This document shows positions 20,202-26,832 of a stretch of 33,141 nucleotides of DNA, one piece after another. Position numbers and translations under genes: made by a program. The DNA is from a virus. The notes beneath the pieces are model-generated. The model did not search any database. It saw nothing but the letters and a program-made list of their open reading frames with translations, and was not told where the DNA came from. Location: the IMG/VR virus record IMGVR_UViG_3300024239_000013, positions 1 to 33,141 of that record; one strand, 5' to 3'. Position 1 is the first letter of the stretch. Each line of letters begins with the position of its first letter.

Positions 20202-20234
20202 AGTGGTATCTTACTAACATAGTATGTACCGGGG
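20202..20234. repeat. 36-base recurrent element, diverged copy C
   Basis: Shares TATCTTA(C/G)TAACATAGTATGT with copies A and B but has lost the GC-rich start (GCGCATATATGAGTG instead). Unlike the other three it lies beyond the terminator, next to a promoter. Confidence 0.75.
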
Positions 20235-20271
20235 TTTTAGGATTAAGTGCTTAAGTAGATTTTATTAAAAC

Positions 20272-20294
20272 AAAAAAGAGCCTCTTACGAGGCC
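20272..20294 (-). terminator. Terminator for 20364-20597
   Basis: GCCTC (about 20280-20284) pairs with GAGGC around a TTAC loop. The A-run on the left gives the minus-strand T-tail. Confidence 0.82.
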
Positions 20295-20363
20295 CCGACT
20301 CCAATTTTTTTAAGAGTCTAAATTAAACACAACCAAACTTTACCAATTTTATTTTATTTTATT

Positions 20364-20597
20364 TTATTTATTAACCTCATCTACTTCTATAATTGTATCA
20401 ACCTCAACGACAATATAATCAATAGCACCGTTGGATAACATAATTTTCATATCAATCTCCTCAACATCATATCCCATTGATTCGAATGCTATCTTTGAAG
20501 CCTCGTAGGAGTTGGTTGCTCTAGCGTGCATTATTGTTGGGCTGTCCCATTCTTCGGGATTTGTTAGAACTATGCAGTACAATTTTTTAGATTCCAT
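20364..20597 (-). CDS. Unknown 77-residue protein
   Basis: MESKKLYCIVLTNPEEWDSP, then HARATNSYEASKIAFESMGY, suggest a small alpha/beta domain with a beta-strand, loop and helix. The C-terminus is acidic beta. The ATNSYEASKIA pattern resembles small phage proteins of unknown function. It is a single gene whose promoter is fused with the neighbour's end. A TTTTA-type simple repeat follows its stop (about 20347-20369). Confidence 0.65.
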   Translation of the reverse strand: MESKKLYCIVLTNPEEWDSPTIMHARATNSYEASKIAFESMGYDVEEIDMKIMLSNGAIDYIVVEVDTIIEVDEVNK

Positions 20598-20620
20598 CTT
20601 TTCTAGTTTTTTTCTTATTA

Positions 20621-20662
20621 TAAATGTAAGAATAAAATTCCGGATAAAAAAATAATTTACCC
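20621..20662 (-). promoter_or_regulatory. Promoter for 20364-20597 overlapping the end of 20657-21046
   Basis: TACATTTA at 20628-20621 with a T-tract ending ATCCGG (minus strand). TTCCGG can pair weakly with CCCGAA in the last codons of the adjacent gene, so this is a weak fused module. Confidence 0.75.
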
Positions 20663-21046
20663 GAAAATCACATCCTCAAATAGAACGGTTTGTAAAATAC
20701 AATCTGCTGTGATCGCATCATCTTCTTCGTTTTCCATTTCAATTAGTCTTTCTTGAGGTGAATGCTGTACTCTTTCGTGGACATCAGCAAGGGTTATTAC
20801 ACCGTTGTATTCGTCTCCTTCTTCGTCTATAATCTGAAGCTCTCCACCATCTTTAAGTATTCTCATTAAAATATCTTCGTAGCATACAATCTGATTGCTC
20901 TCAGACTTTAAAGCTTCTTTAGCCTTTTTATAATCTGCTGAATCGTAATCTAGAACTATACCGTGGGAGTTTAAATAACTTAACCCGTTACATAATGCTC
21001 TGTAAAAGAATTCTTCTGATTCTAAGTTCGTAAGTTTAATTTCCAT
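20657..21046 (-). CDS. Unknown 129-residue acidic phage protein
   Basis: MEIKLTNLESEEFFYRALCN, then VCYEDILMRILKDGGELQII and GVITLADVHERVQHSPQERL. The end, DDAITADCILQTVLFEDVIFG, forms an amphipathic helix; a D-x-x-D...Q...x-V-I-F-G ending is familiar from small phage proteins of unknown role, by memory only. The gene is transcribed from the promoter at 21077. Confidence 0.7.
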   Translation of the reverse strand: MEIKLTNLESEEFFYRALCNGLSYLNSHGIVLDYDSADYKKAKEALKSESNQIVCYEDILMRILKDGGELQIIDEEGDEYNGVITLADVHERVQHSPQERLIEMENEEDDAITADCILQTVLFEDVIFG

Positions 21047-21076
21047 TGTTGTTTTATGTTGTTATGAATTACACAT

Positions 21077-21138
21077 CAAATGTAAGAAATCATTTCCAGA
21101 TAAAAAAATATTATATAGATATTTTTTTATCTGGAAAT
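21077..21138 (-). promoter_or_regulatory. Promoter for 20657-21046 fused with terminator of 21144-21713
   Basis: TACATTTG is at 21084-21077 (minus strand). Arms ATTTCCAGATAAAAAAATAT (21092-21111) and its exact complement at 21119-21138 make a perfect 20-base hairpin that contains the T-tract. The stem begins 6 bases after the stop of the upstream gene. Confidence 0.88.
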
Positions 21139-21143
21139 ATTAA

Positions 21144-21713
21144 TTAAGTGAATATAACTACACCTTCTTCTTTAGCTAGTTCAAAAGCATTTTTGAAATG
21201 CACATATGTTCCTAAATAAAAATTGAGTGAGGGCTTGGTTAATATACCATCAGCTACCAGACTCTCTAAATACACCTTGAATTTTTCCTCGTTCTGTACC
21301 ATATCGTTATAAAGTTTTCCCGCGATGCTCCAGCTAATTTCACCTTCACAGTCACTAAAATCTATAAGTTCATAACAGGGTGAATTCAAATAGTTTTCGG
21401 GATTCCTCCAAATCACATCTGGTATTACTCCAATCAAAGCTTCGCTTAGGTACCTTCTGAAAGCATTATAGTACCCATAAGAACCTGCACCGAAATGATA
21501 AGTTTTAGTCTCGATTGATTTGTACCAGTCACCTTTTGTTAGGTCAGGAGCTCTGTAGTGAAGATCTTCTCTCGTTTTTTCGAAATGTTCATCAACTTCA
21601 ATAAGAATATTATCCTTATTGTAAGTTCTTAATAGTGCTTTTTCCAGAATCTCAGCTACTCTATCGTCTGGTTTTTTATTAATTTTCGAATATGTTACTA
21701 TATCTAGTCCCAT
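21144..21713 (-). CDS. Unknown 189-residue phage protein
   Basis: It begins MGLDIVTYSKINKKPDDRVA. It contains FGAGSYGYYNAFRRYLSEAL (about residues 74-93), then PCYELIDFSDCEGEISWSIA and GTYVHFKNAFELAKEEGVVI. The MGLDI(x)xYSK opening and the Y..F...F...A(L)...G pattern, then cysteine-bearing D(C/S)EG, resemble a family of phage proteins with no known function. It is soluble and probably a single domain. It has its own promoter and a fused terminator. Confidence 0.75.
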   Translation of the reverse strand: MGLDIVTYSKINKKPDDRVAEILEKALLRTYNKDNILIEVDEHFEKTREDLHYRAPDLTKGDWYKSIETKTYHFGAGSYGYYNAFRRYLSEALIGVIPDVIWRNPENYLNSPCYELIDFSDCEGEISWSIAGKLYNDMVQNEEKFKVYLESLVADGILTKPSLNFYLGTYVHFKNAFELAKEEGVVIFT

Positions 21714-21741
21714 TTTAATTTGTATTTTTTTAATTATGGAG

Positions 21742-21778
21742 TAAATATAAGAAAAATAAACAAGATAAAAAATTATTT
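21742..21778 (-). promoter_or_regulatory. Promoter for 21144-21713
   Basis: TATATTTA at 21749-21742 with a T-tract ending ATCTTG at about 21772-21762 (minus strand). The two-copy repeat at 21801-21969 lies directly upstream. Confidence 0.8.
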
Positions 21779-21800
21779 CCTGGTAAAATATTTATTTTTT

Positions 21801-21969
21801 TGAGGCCCCGATCTTTTATTAATCCAGACCACCTCGGCCCACGGTATGAGGTATCCGACTAGTCGGTAAAGAAAATTCTTTTTTTTAATCCAACAGCTGA
21901 GGTCCCGATCTTTTATTAATCCATACACCTCGGCCCACGGTATGATGTATCCGACTAGTCGGTAAAGAA
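21801..21969. repeat. Two-copy 72-base direct repeat with CACCTCGG and a CCGACTAGTCGG palindrome
   Basis: Copies at 21801-21873 and 21898-21969 share GAGG(C/T)CCCGATCTTTTATT, CACCTCGGCCCACGGTATGA and the perfect palindrome CCGACTAGTCGG. Each copy has the two half-sites CACCTCGG and CCCACGGTAT back to back. A minus-strand frame stays open through both copies and would read a repeated peptide, but this is better explained by duplication. It lies between a promoter and a terminator. Confidence 0.88.
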
Positions 21970-21975
21970 ACCTCA

Positions 21976-22014
21976 TAAAAAAATCTGGGTCTTTTAAGAT
22001 CCGGATTTTTTTTA
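21976..22014 (-). terminator. Terminator for 22053-22475
   Basis: AATCTGG (about 21982-21988) pairs with CCGGATT (22001-22007). The A-run on the left gives the minus-strand T-tail and there is a T-run on the right. Confidence 0.82.
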
Positions 22015-22052
22015 TTATTGTTGTACGGTAAAAATTTTAAATTTGTATTTTT

Positions 22053-22475
22053 CTATAAATCCTGCTCGACAATCTCTGGTGTTAGATCTGTTATTCTATT
22101 TTTACCGCGGATCAATTTCCATTTATTTTCCTTTGTGAATATGTAACCAAATTCTTCTGAATAAGAATTAATAAACCCATTTAAGGAAAAATTTTCTCTA
22201 GGTTGATTAAAAGCATCTCCTCTGTCTCTAGAGTAAGCTACCGTTACAACAGGTGATCTATTATCAAAGGAATGCTCGACTCCTTCACCTGGAGCTAATT
22301 CCTTTCCTAAAACGCTGATGTCACCAAGGGCTATTAAACCCTCAACCTTTTCTCTATTTGTGTAGTTCTCCAATAAAATTCTTCCATTGTATGCAGGGTA
22401 ACCATCCCAATGGCAGTAAATTGAGCGTATAGTTCCGTCCTCTTTTTCTATTCCGATTCTTGATCTTGTTGCCAT
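22053..22475 (-). CDS. Conserved phage protein of the MATRSxIGIE type
   Basis: It begins MATRSRIGIEKEDGTIRSIY and continues CHWDGYPAYNGRILLENYTN, then LIALGDISVLGKELAPGEG. This arrangement (MATRSxIxIExxDGxxxxIYCHxDGY...G..L...Y...LI.LGDIS) is widespread in large phages, where the function is not known to me. The highly conserved YCHWDGYP may be a metal- or ligand-binding site. It has its own promoter, and the terminator at 21976. Confidence 0.82.
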   Translation of the reverse strand: MATRSRIGIEKEDGTIRSIYCHWDGYPAYNGRILLENYTNREKVEGLIALGDISVLGKELAPGEGVEHSFDNRSPVVTVAYSRDRGDAFNQPRENFSLNGFINSYSEEFGYIFTKENKWKLIRGKNRITDLTPEIVEQDL

Positions 22476-22505
22476 GATATTTTTTCCTTTTAAATTATTA
22501 TGGTG

Positions 22506-22540
22506 TAAATTTACAAAAAATAAATCAGATAAAAAAATTA
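22506..22540 (-). promoter_or_regulatory. Promoter for 22053-22475
   Basis: TAAATTTA at 22513-22506 with a T-tract ending ATCTGA (minus strand). It abuts the end of the gene at 22545. Only a weak AAATAAA/TTTATTT stem spans it. Confidence 0.75.
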
Positions 22541-22544
22541 TTTG

Positions 22545-22835
22545 CTACTTTATTTTCACAAATTCAATGTTGTTCGAATTATAGGCAACATCAGCATAGT
22601 ATTTAAAGAATCTTCTCTCCCTGGATAATATCACAGCTAACTGATGATCCGAAGCATCGTGTAGGTTTTTGATGACTCCATCCTCGATTCTCTTCTGCAT
22701 TAAACCCTCATCAACACTTCTGAAGTGACCCTTCTCTACTCTCTCCAACACCTCGGCTAACTCCCGACTTGAATTCATTATATAAGCTAGTTCCTGTAAT
22801 GAATCAATTATCTCTTTGTTGTCTGAATCTTTCAT
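22545..22835 (-). CDS. Unknown 96-residue protein
   Basis: MKDSDNKEIIDSLQELAYIM begins a helical, charged protein: SSRELAEVLERVEKGHFRSV, then HDASDHQLAVILSRERRFFK. It is rich in Glu/Arg. A CCGAGGTG box (22749-22756, read Ala-Glu-Val) lies in it. Its promoter is fused to the terminator of the next gene. The function is not recognised. Confidence 0.65.
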   Translation of the reverse strand: MKDSDNKEIIDSLQELAYIMNSSRELAEVLERVEKGHFRSVDEGLMQKRIEDGVIKNLHDASDHQLAVILSRERRFFKYYADVAYNSNNIEFVKIK

Positions 22836-22852
22836 ATTTTAGATTTTTGGTG

Positions 22853-22919
22853 TAAATTTACAAAAAATAAATCAGATAAAAAAATTATGTGGTGGAAAAT
22901 TTAATCCCACCACATAATT
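22853..22919 (-). promoter_or_regulatory. Promoter for 22545-22835 fused with terminator of 22901-23629
   Basis: TAAATTTA is at 22860-22853 (minus strand). AATTATGTGGTGG (22883-22895) and CCACCACATAATT (22907-22919) form a perfect 13-base stem. The stop codon at 22903-22901 is in its loop and its right arm lies in the final codons (...MWWD). The T-tail after the stem is also the promoter's T-tract. Confidence 0.88.
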
Positions 22920-23629
22920 AATTCAATCCCAAAGTAATTGTTTCCGTGACTAGTCTCTTCGAATCTCACACTGTCGGCTTTGATTCTTTGACCCTTTGGT
23001 ACCCATTGGGTTTTATAAAATTCTTTAACCCTTTCTAAAGTATGTGCATCAATAAAATCAAATTCCATTATAACATATTCGCAACCGTGAACGGTTTTCC
23101 ATTTGTGCATAATGTTTCCTGTGTTGGGATTATTTGGACCATAATCAATTCTCGGTGCTAATGTATCCAATTTCCAAAGTGCTAAATTTACGTCTGGTGC
23201 TTTGAATCCATTCCAGGAGCCACATGCTTTAATGTATCCCTGGAGTCTGTCAATATCCAATGTTAGCATACCCCCAAATTTCAATTCTTTCTGCATCTCG
23301 TAGATTCTCTTACCCAATCCAACCCGATGGTTGGCTGTTAGAGTTCTCATTAAGTTGTAATGTGTTTTCTGTTCCTTCTTAACTTTATCGAACAACTCAT
23401 CTAGTTCTTCCACCTCGGTATTCCGTACATCCTTATAATCGATAGAATGCTGTGGAGCTTTAAACACATCACCGTCAATGTCCTGGTAACAGTGTGGATA
23501 TTGCATTGAAACCAACACGTTCCAAATAACTGAACGTTTCGTTTCAGGATTAAGAGTTTTGAACAATTCTGGGGTTAGCCTTGGGTTTACTGAACCGTTA
23601 ATGATAGGCTTAATTTCTGTTGTTTGCAT
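22901..23629 (-). CDS. Unknown 242-residue protein
   Basis: The protein is soluble. It starts MQTTEIKPIINGSVNPRLTP. Segments include FKTLNPETKRSVIWNVLVSM, an acidic helix TEVEELDELFDKVKKEQKTH and CEYVIMEFDFIDAHTLERVK. The C-terminus (FGIELIMWWD) is built into the terminator stem. No catalytic residue set is apparent. A CACCTCGG box lies inside (23411, read Thr-Glu-Val). Confidence 0.72.
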   Translation of the reverse strand: MQTTEIKPIINGSVNPRLTPELFKTLNPETKRSVIWNVLVSMQYPHCYQDIDGDVFKAPQHSIDYKDVRNTEVEELDELFDKVKKEQKTHYNLMRTLTANHRVGLGKRIYEMQKELKFGGMLTLDIDRLQGYIKACGSWNGFKAPDVNLALWKLDTLAPRIDYGPNNPNTGNIMHKWKTVHGCEYVIMEFDFIDAHTLERVKEFYKTQWVPKGQRIKADSVRFEETSHGNNYFGIELIMWWD

Positions 23630-23650
23630 ATCTGGTTAAATTTTATATTG

Positions 23651-23685
23651 CAAATATACAGAAAATAGTTTGGATAAAAAAATTA
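23651..23685 (-). promoter_or_regulatory. Promoter for 22901-23629
   Basis: An exact TATATTTG is at 23658-23651, with a T-tract ending ATCC (minus strand). A TCGAGGTG box lies upstream, at about 23702. Confidence 0.8.
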
Positions 23686-23821
23686 ACGGTCAGGTTTTTT
23701 TTCACCTCGAGAGATTCTATATTTTATAATATCCTTAATATGTCTATCGTGTTATTTTATATCTTCCAGGTACGAGTATCTAATTTTTTATGCAAAATTA
23801 ATAACACAAATACAATCAATA

Positions 23822-23853
23822 TATTCAGCATAAAAAATATTCAGCATAAAAAA
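23822..23853. repeat. Tandem 16-base repeat, two copies
   Basis: TATTCAGCATAAAAAA occurs twice in a row. The second copy leads straight into the terminator at 23848. The rest of the gap 23690-23820 is AT-rich and shows nothing further apart from a CACCTCGA box. Confidence 0.85.
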
Positions 23854-23874
23854 CCCGGATCTCTCCGGGAATTT
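23848..23874 (-). terminator. Terminator for 23959-25056
   Basis: CCCGG at about 23854-23858 pairs with CCGGG at about 23865-23869. The A-run on the left is the minus-strand T-tail. It lies about 90 bases after the stop, beyond element copy D. Confidence 0.78.
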
Positions 23875-23917
23875 CTCAACTTAATTTCTTTTTTATCTAT
23901 TCTTTCCGCGTGAATTA

Positions 23918-23953
23918 CCCCCGCGGGCATAGTATCTTAGCAACATAGTATGT
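23918..23953. repeat. 36-base recurrent element, copy D
   Basis: CCCCGCGGGC, AGTATCTTAG(C)AACATAGTATGT: matches copies A and B with a few changes. It lies 6 bases beyond the stop of the gene at 23959-25056 and before its terminator, as in copies A and B. Confidence 0.85.
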
Positions 23954-23958
23954 TTTGA

Positions 23959-25056
23959 TTATGCAAATGGACTGGCAACAATGTTTGCCATATCTAAATT
24001 CTTAGTTAGAAGCTTACCTGCTTGAACCTGAATTTTTCTACGGTCGTAATCCGAAATCTCGAACCCATTGTCGTGAGATGCGAAATGTGTTAGTCCGTTA
24101 ACCAGATCCCAAACACTGGTTCCGGTTTTTGCAGTTTTCTTTTGAGCGTTGCTCAACATAAGAGCGTCAATGTTTGCAGCATAGAACCTTTCTCTTGTGG
24201 TGTGAAGTGGTACCCAAGCTTCTAGTTCCTTGTGTTCTGCATCAGATAGGAACTGAAGTGTTTTGTGTGCTGTTTCTAATTCCATTAAAGAGGCACGGGT
24301 TTCTGCTGCTAGCTTAACGTTAGTCTCGAAGGATAGTGGCATAAAGGCTCTTTCAGCAAGGGCATTCAACTGAGCCCAAAAGCTCTCCATGTAAGCTGGT
24401 TCCATTTGTCCTAATGTGAATGTTTCTGAGAAGGCTGTTCCAATCATACCGTTGGCGCAAACCAATCTGTGTACATATGGGCTAACATTAAACCCACCGT
24501 TGGGACTATTCATGAATGAAATACCTCCGAAGTACGACTCGTCAGTCATACCTTTAATCTCCCATTCATTTTTAGGAGAAGCTGCATTGATAACAACTCC
24601 ACCGTCTCTTCCCACTGAAATGTTATTCACCTCCAACCCATACTTATCTATAATGGATGTAGATGTATTGATGAAGGTTTGATTGCTGATGAGACTCTTG
24701 TTGTCTTTTTGTATACTGACAATCTCTCTGGTATCCGGGTTAACTGCTAGGGATAGAGTGGTAGCACCCTTTGCTTGAATAGCAACCTTTAACCTGTTAA
24801 CTAAAGCCTGTCTAGCCTTGTCACCGAATGCAGATGCGAAGGTTTTATCAAAGCCTACGGGAAGACCTACAATTTTGCAAATCCCCCTGAAAGCATCAGA
24901 ATTCATTTTAATGTGTCTTTCGCCTAATTTTAGGATGTCGTTTTTGATAACTTCAACGTCTTTTAGACTCACCTCTTTACGGATTGGTGTTTTTTCTATT
25001 GCCTCTTTACATTTTAAATCGAATAGAGACTGGGAGATAGTTTCGTACCTTGGCAT
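23959..25056 (-). CDS. DUF932-like phage/plasmid protein
   Basis: 365 residues. The N-terminal part is helical. Diagnostic text includes FRGICKIVGLPVGFDKTFAS (about residues 60-79), NTSTSIIDKYGLEVNNISVG and SPYVHRLVCANGMIGTAFSE (about 191-210). The P...R.VCxNGM segment is typical of DUF932/TIGR03299 proteins of phages and plasmids, whose role is unknown. It is soluble and one of the largest genes here. It sits next to the RadA-like ATPase gene but has its own promoter. Confidence 0.78.
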   Translation of the reverse strand: MPRYETISQSLFDLKCKEAIEKTPIRKEVSLKDVEVIKNDILKLGERHIKMNSDAFRGICKIVGLPVGFDKTFASAFGDKARQALVNRLKVAIQAKGATTLSLAVNPDTREIVSIQKDNKSLISNQTFINTSTSIIDKYGLEVNNISVGRDGGVVINAASPKNEWEIKGMTDESYFGGISFMNSPNGGFNVSPYVHRLVCANGMIGTAFSETFTLGQMEPAYMESFWAQLNALAERAFMPLSFETNVKLAAETRASLMELETAHKTLQFLSDAEHKELEAWVPLHTTRERFYAANIDALMLSNAQKKTAKTGTSVWDLVNGLTHFASHDNGFEISDYDRRKIQVQAGKLLTKNLDMANIVASPFA

Positions 25057-25093
25057 ATTGTATTATGTTTTTTTATATTGATTAATAATGATG

Positions 25094-25157
25094 CAAATAT
25101 AAGAAATCTTTTTGAGATAAAAAAATAATATGGGGGTTAATCTTCATCTTCCCCCAT
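25094..25157 (-). promoter_or_regulatory. Promoter for 23959-25056 fused with terminator of 25137-26141
   Basis: TATATTTG, exact, at 25101-25094 (minus strand). ATGGGGG (25130-25136) pairs with CCCCCAT (25151-25157). The right arm is inside the last codons of the ATPase gene (GEDED end), and the T-tail is the promoter T-tract. Confidence 0.85.
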
Positions 25158-26141
25158 GTTTATCGCAAATAGCGCATCAAATGCAGACTCTTCCGAAGAT
25201 AGAATATTTCTCTCCTCCTCTAGTGTATTTCTCGCATCCTCATCGTTACTGAAACGTCTCAAGTCATACTCGACGTCTCCGCTTTTAGAAAGGGAAAAAT
25301 ACATTTTCTTAGCAACTGGTCCTCTTCTGTTTTTAGTGAATATCATATAACTATCCCCGCTATCTGTATCGTAACGAAGTTCGAGCATACCTGTAGTGTT
25401 GTGTTTCAGTTTGTTGGATCCCACGAAAACACCCCCTTTGGTAACCTGTTGAATAGCTATAAATGTCGTGTTTTTACCTTCGTCATTTTTTCCTAGGTTA
25501 TGGTTAATCATCAAGTCAATTAACCATTTCTCGGAAGAAGAAGTGCTCACTCTTAAAGCCTCCTTAATGTCCTCCTGAACCTCAACAAATGAGTCTATTA
25601 AAACCACGTCATATCCTGGGGCAAGAGCTTGTTCTATAACTGTTTTAGGATTGCTTTCGCAGTACTCCCCGGTAAATATCGTGTCAACTTCTCCAAATTT
25701 AGGAAATCTCTGAACGTATCCGTATAGATCAATTCGGGTCATTTCAGCACAAATGAAAAGTACTTTATTTCCTGCTATAGCCAGATCCGATAGAATGTCT
25801 AATGATACTGTGGATTTACCGATCCCTGGATCCCCTATAAGCATAATGTTACAAGCTTTAGGAACCCCACCATCTTTAGTGAATAAAAGGTCTATCGGTT
25901 TCCCTGTTGTCATTGGAACGAATAGATCCGGTGAAAAACTTTGATCCCTCATCTTAACCAACTCGATTGGTTTTTCGATGTAGGTTGGAGCAACAGAATT
26001 TACATTATTTCCAGATTGGATTGGGGGTAATCCCATTTCCTCTCTTTTTCTAGCTGCTGCTCTTCTAACTGCTTCTGCTATTTTAGCCTTAGCCTCTGGT
26101 GTCATTGGTTTTCTCGCTCCTGTTGGTTCTTGGTAAGCCAT
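25137..26141 (-). CDS. RadA/RecA-like P-loop ATPase
   Basis: 334 residues. A basic, helical N-terminus (residues 9-36, Arg/Lys-rich) may bind DNA. The RecA fold follows: Walker A GDPGIGKST at 103-111, ICAEM at 130-134, Walker B-like VVLIDSF at 179-185. FTKNRRGPV at 268-276 resembles the KNRFG motif of RadA/Sms. No zinc finger or Lon-like domain of full RadA is present, so it is a core-only version. It could be the phage recombinase or a replicative loader/branch-migration ATPase; UvsX and DnaB-like enzymes are other options. It has its own promoter. Confidence 0.8.
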   Translation of the reverse strand: MAYQEPTGARKPMTPEAKAKIAEAVRRAAARKREEMGLPPIQSGNNVNSVAPTYIEKPIELVKMRDQSFSPDLFVPMTTGKPIDLLFTKDGGVPKACNIMLIGDPGIGKSTVSLDILSDLAIAGNKVLFICAEMTRIDLYGYVQRFPKFGEVDTIFTGEYCESNPKTVIEQALAPGYDVVLIDSFVEVQEDIKEALRVSTSSSEKWLIDLMINHNLGKNDEGKNTTFIAIQQVTKGGVFVGSNKLKHNTTGMLELRYDTDSGDSYMIFTKNRRGPVAKKMYFSLSKSGDVEYDLRRFSNDEDARNTLEEERNILSSEESAFDALFAINMGEDED

Positions 26142-26192
26142 ACTTAAATTGGTTTTTTGTTGTTAAATTTTTTATTTTATTGATTATGTCGC

Positions 26193-26228
26193 TAATTTAT
26201 GAAAAATAAACCAGATAAAAAAATTATT
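26193..26228 (-). promoter_or_regulatory. Promoter for 25137-26141 (variant -7 box)
   Basis: The minus strand reads TAAATTAG in place of TAnnTTTR at 26200-26193, one mismatch, with the normal T-tract ending ATCTGG. A weak stem AATAAACC/GGGTTAATT spans it. The reduced match may mean weaker or different control. Confidence 0.65.
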
Positions 26229-26691
26229 CGAGGGTTAATTTATTAAATTCTACGTCCCAACAATTGCCCTCGCCGTCCTCCACTGTGCAGTAGTCTTCTC
26301 TAACCTTTAGGACAATTCCAGAAAATTCAAAAATCCAAAGGTCTCCTGGTTCTGGTGGAGCAACCGAAACATATGCACCTATGTAAAAATCTTCCGCCTT
26401 CATTTCATTTTCTGGTTTCTTAGGTTCCGCTAGTTCTTTAGCCTTATTAAGCTCCTCTATTAGCTGAGGTAGCTGTTCTTCTTTAATAACCATTGTTGAA
26501 GAGAATCCCTGTTCAAATTCTGCAACCACCTCTTTTATGCGGTAGTCAACATATTCACCAAAGTCATTATCAAAATCATCCAATACGTCATCATCCAAAT
26601 CATCTTCGTCAAAAACTAATCTAACCACCTTAACCTCATCATTTAGGTATCCTCCAGTAGCTATTAAAATGTGTGTTTCTTTTTGTCCCAT
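26224..26691 (-). CDS. Unknown 155-residue acidic protein
   Basis: MGQKETHILIATGGYLNDEV opens a beta-rich region, then an acidic helix (DEDDLDDDVLDDFDNDFGEY). GAYVSVAPPEPGDLWIFEFS and VLKVREDYCTVEDGEGNCWD make a small beta-barrel at the end. The strong acidity could mimic DNA, but no family supports this. It is divergent from the CHAP gene, with its promoter in the shared gap. Confidence 0.7.
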   Translation of the reverse strand: MGQKETHILIATGGYLNDEVKVVRLVFDEDDLDDDVLDDFDNDFGEYVDYRIKEVVAEFEQGFSSTMVIKEEQLPQLIEELNKAKELAEPKKPENEMKAEDFYIGAYVSVAPPEPGDLWIFEFSGIVLKVREDYCTVEDGEGNCWDVEFNKLTLE

Positions 26692-26737
26692 GATGCTTTT
26701 ATTTTTTTTTAATTAAGTTGTTGTTATTATTATGACG

Positions 26738-26775
26738 TAAATTTACAAAATCCTTTTCAGATAAAAAAATATTAT
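26738..26775 (-). promoter_or_regulatory. Promoter for 26224-26691
   Basis: TAAATTTA at 26745-26738 with a T-tract ending ATCTGA (minus strand). It shares the divergent gap with the plus-strand CHAP gene, which has no matching box of its own; TATATAAT at about 26803 is a possible start-region box for that gene. Confidence 0.75.
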
Positions 26776-26832
26776 GTGATTTATTTTTTATTAAAAAGTT
26801 GATATATAATCCAATATAGATTATTTAATAAA

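Noticed and set aside
21773-21976. Minus-strand open frame with a repeated peptide
   Set aside because: It is read from a two-copy DNA repeat, begins inside the neighbour's terminator and ends across another gene's promoter. Kept only as a curiosity in the findings.
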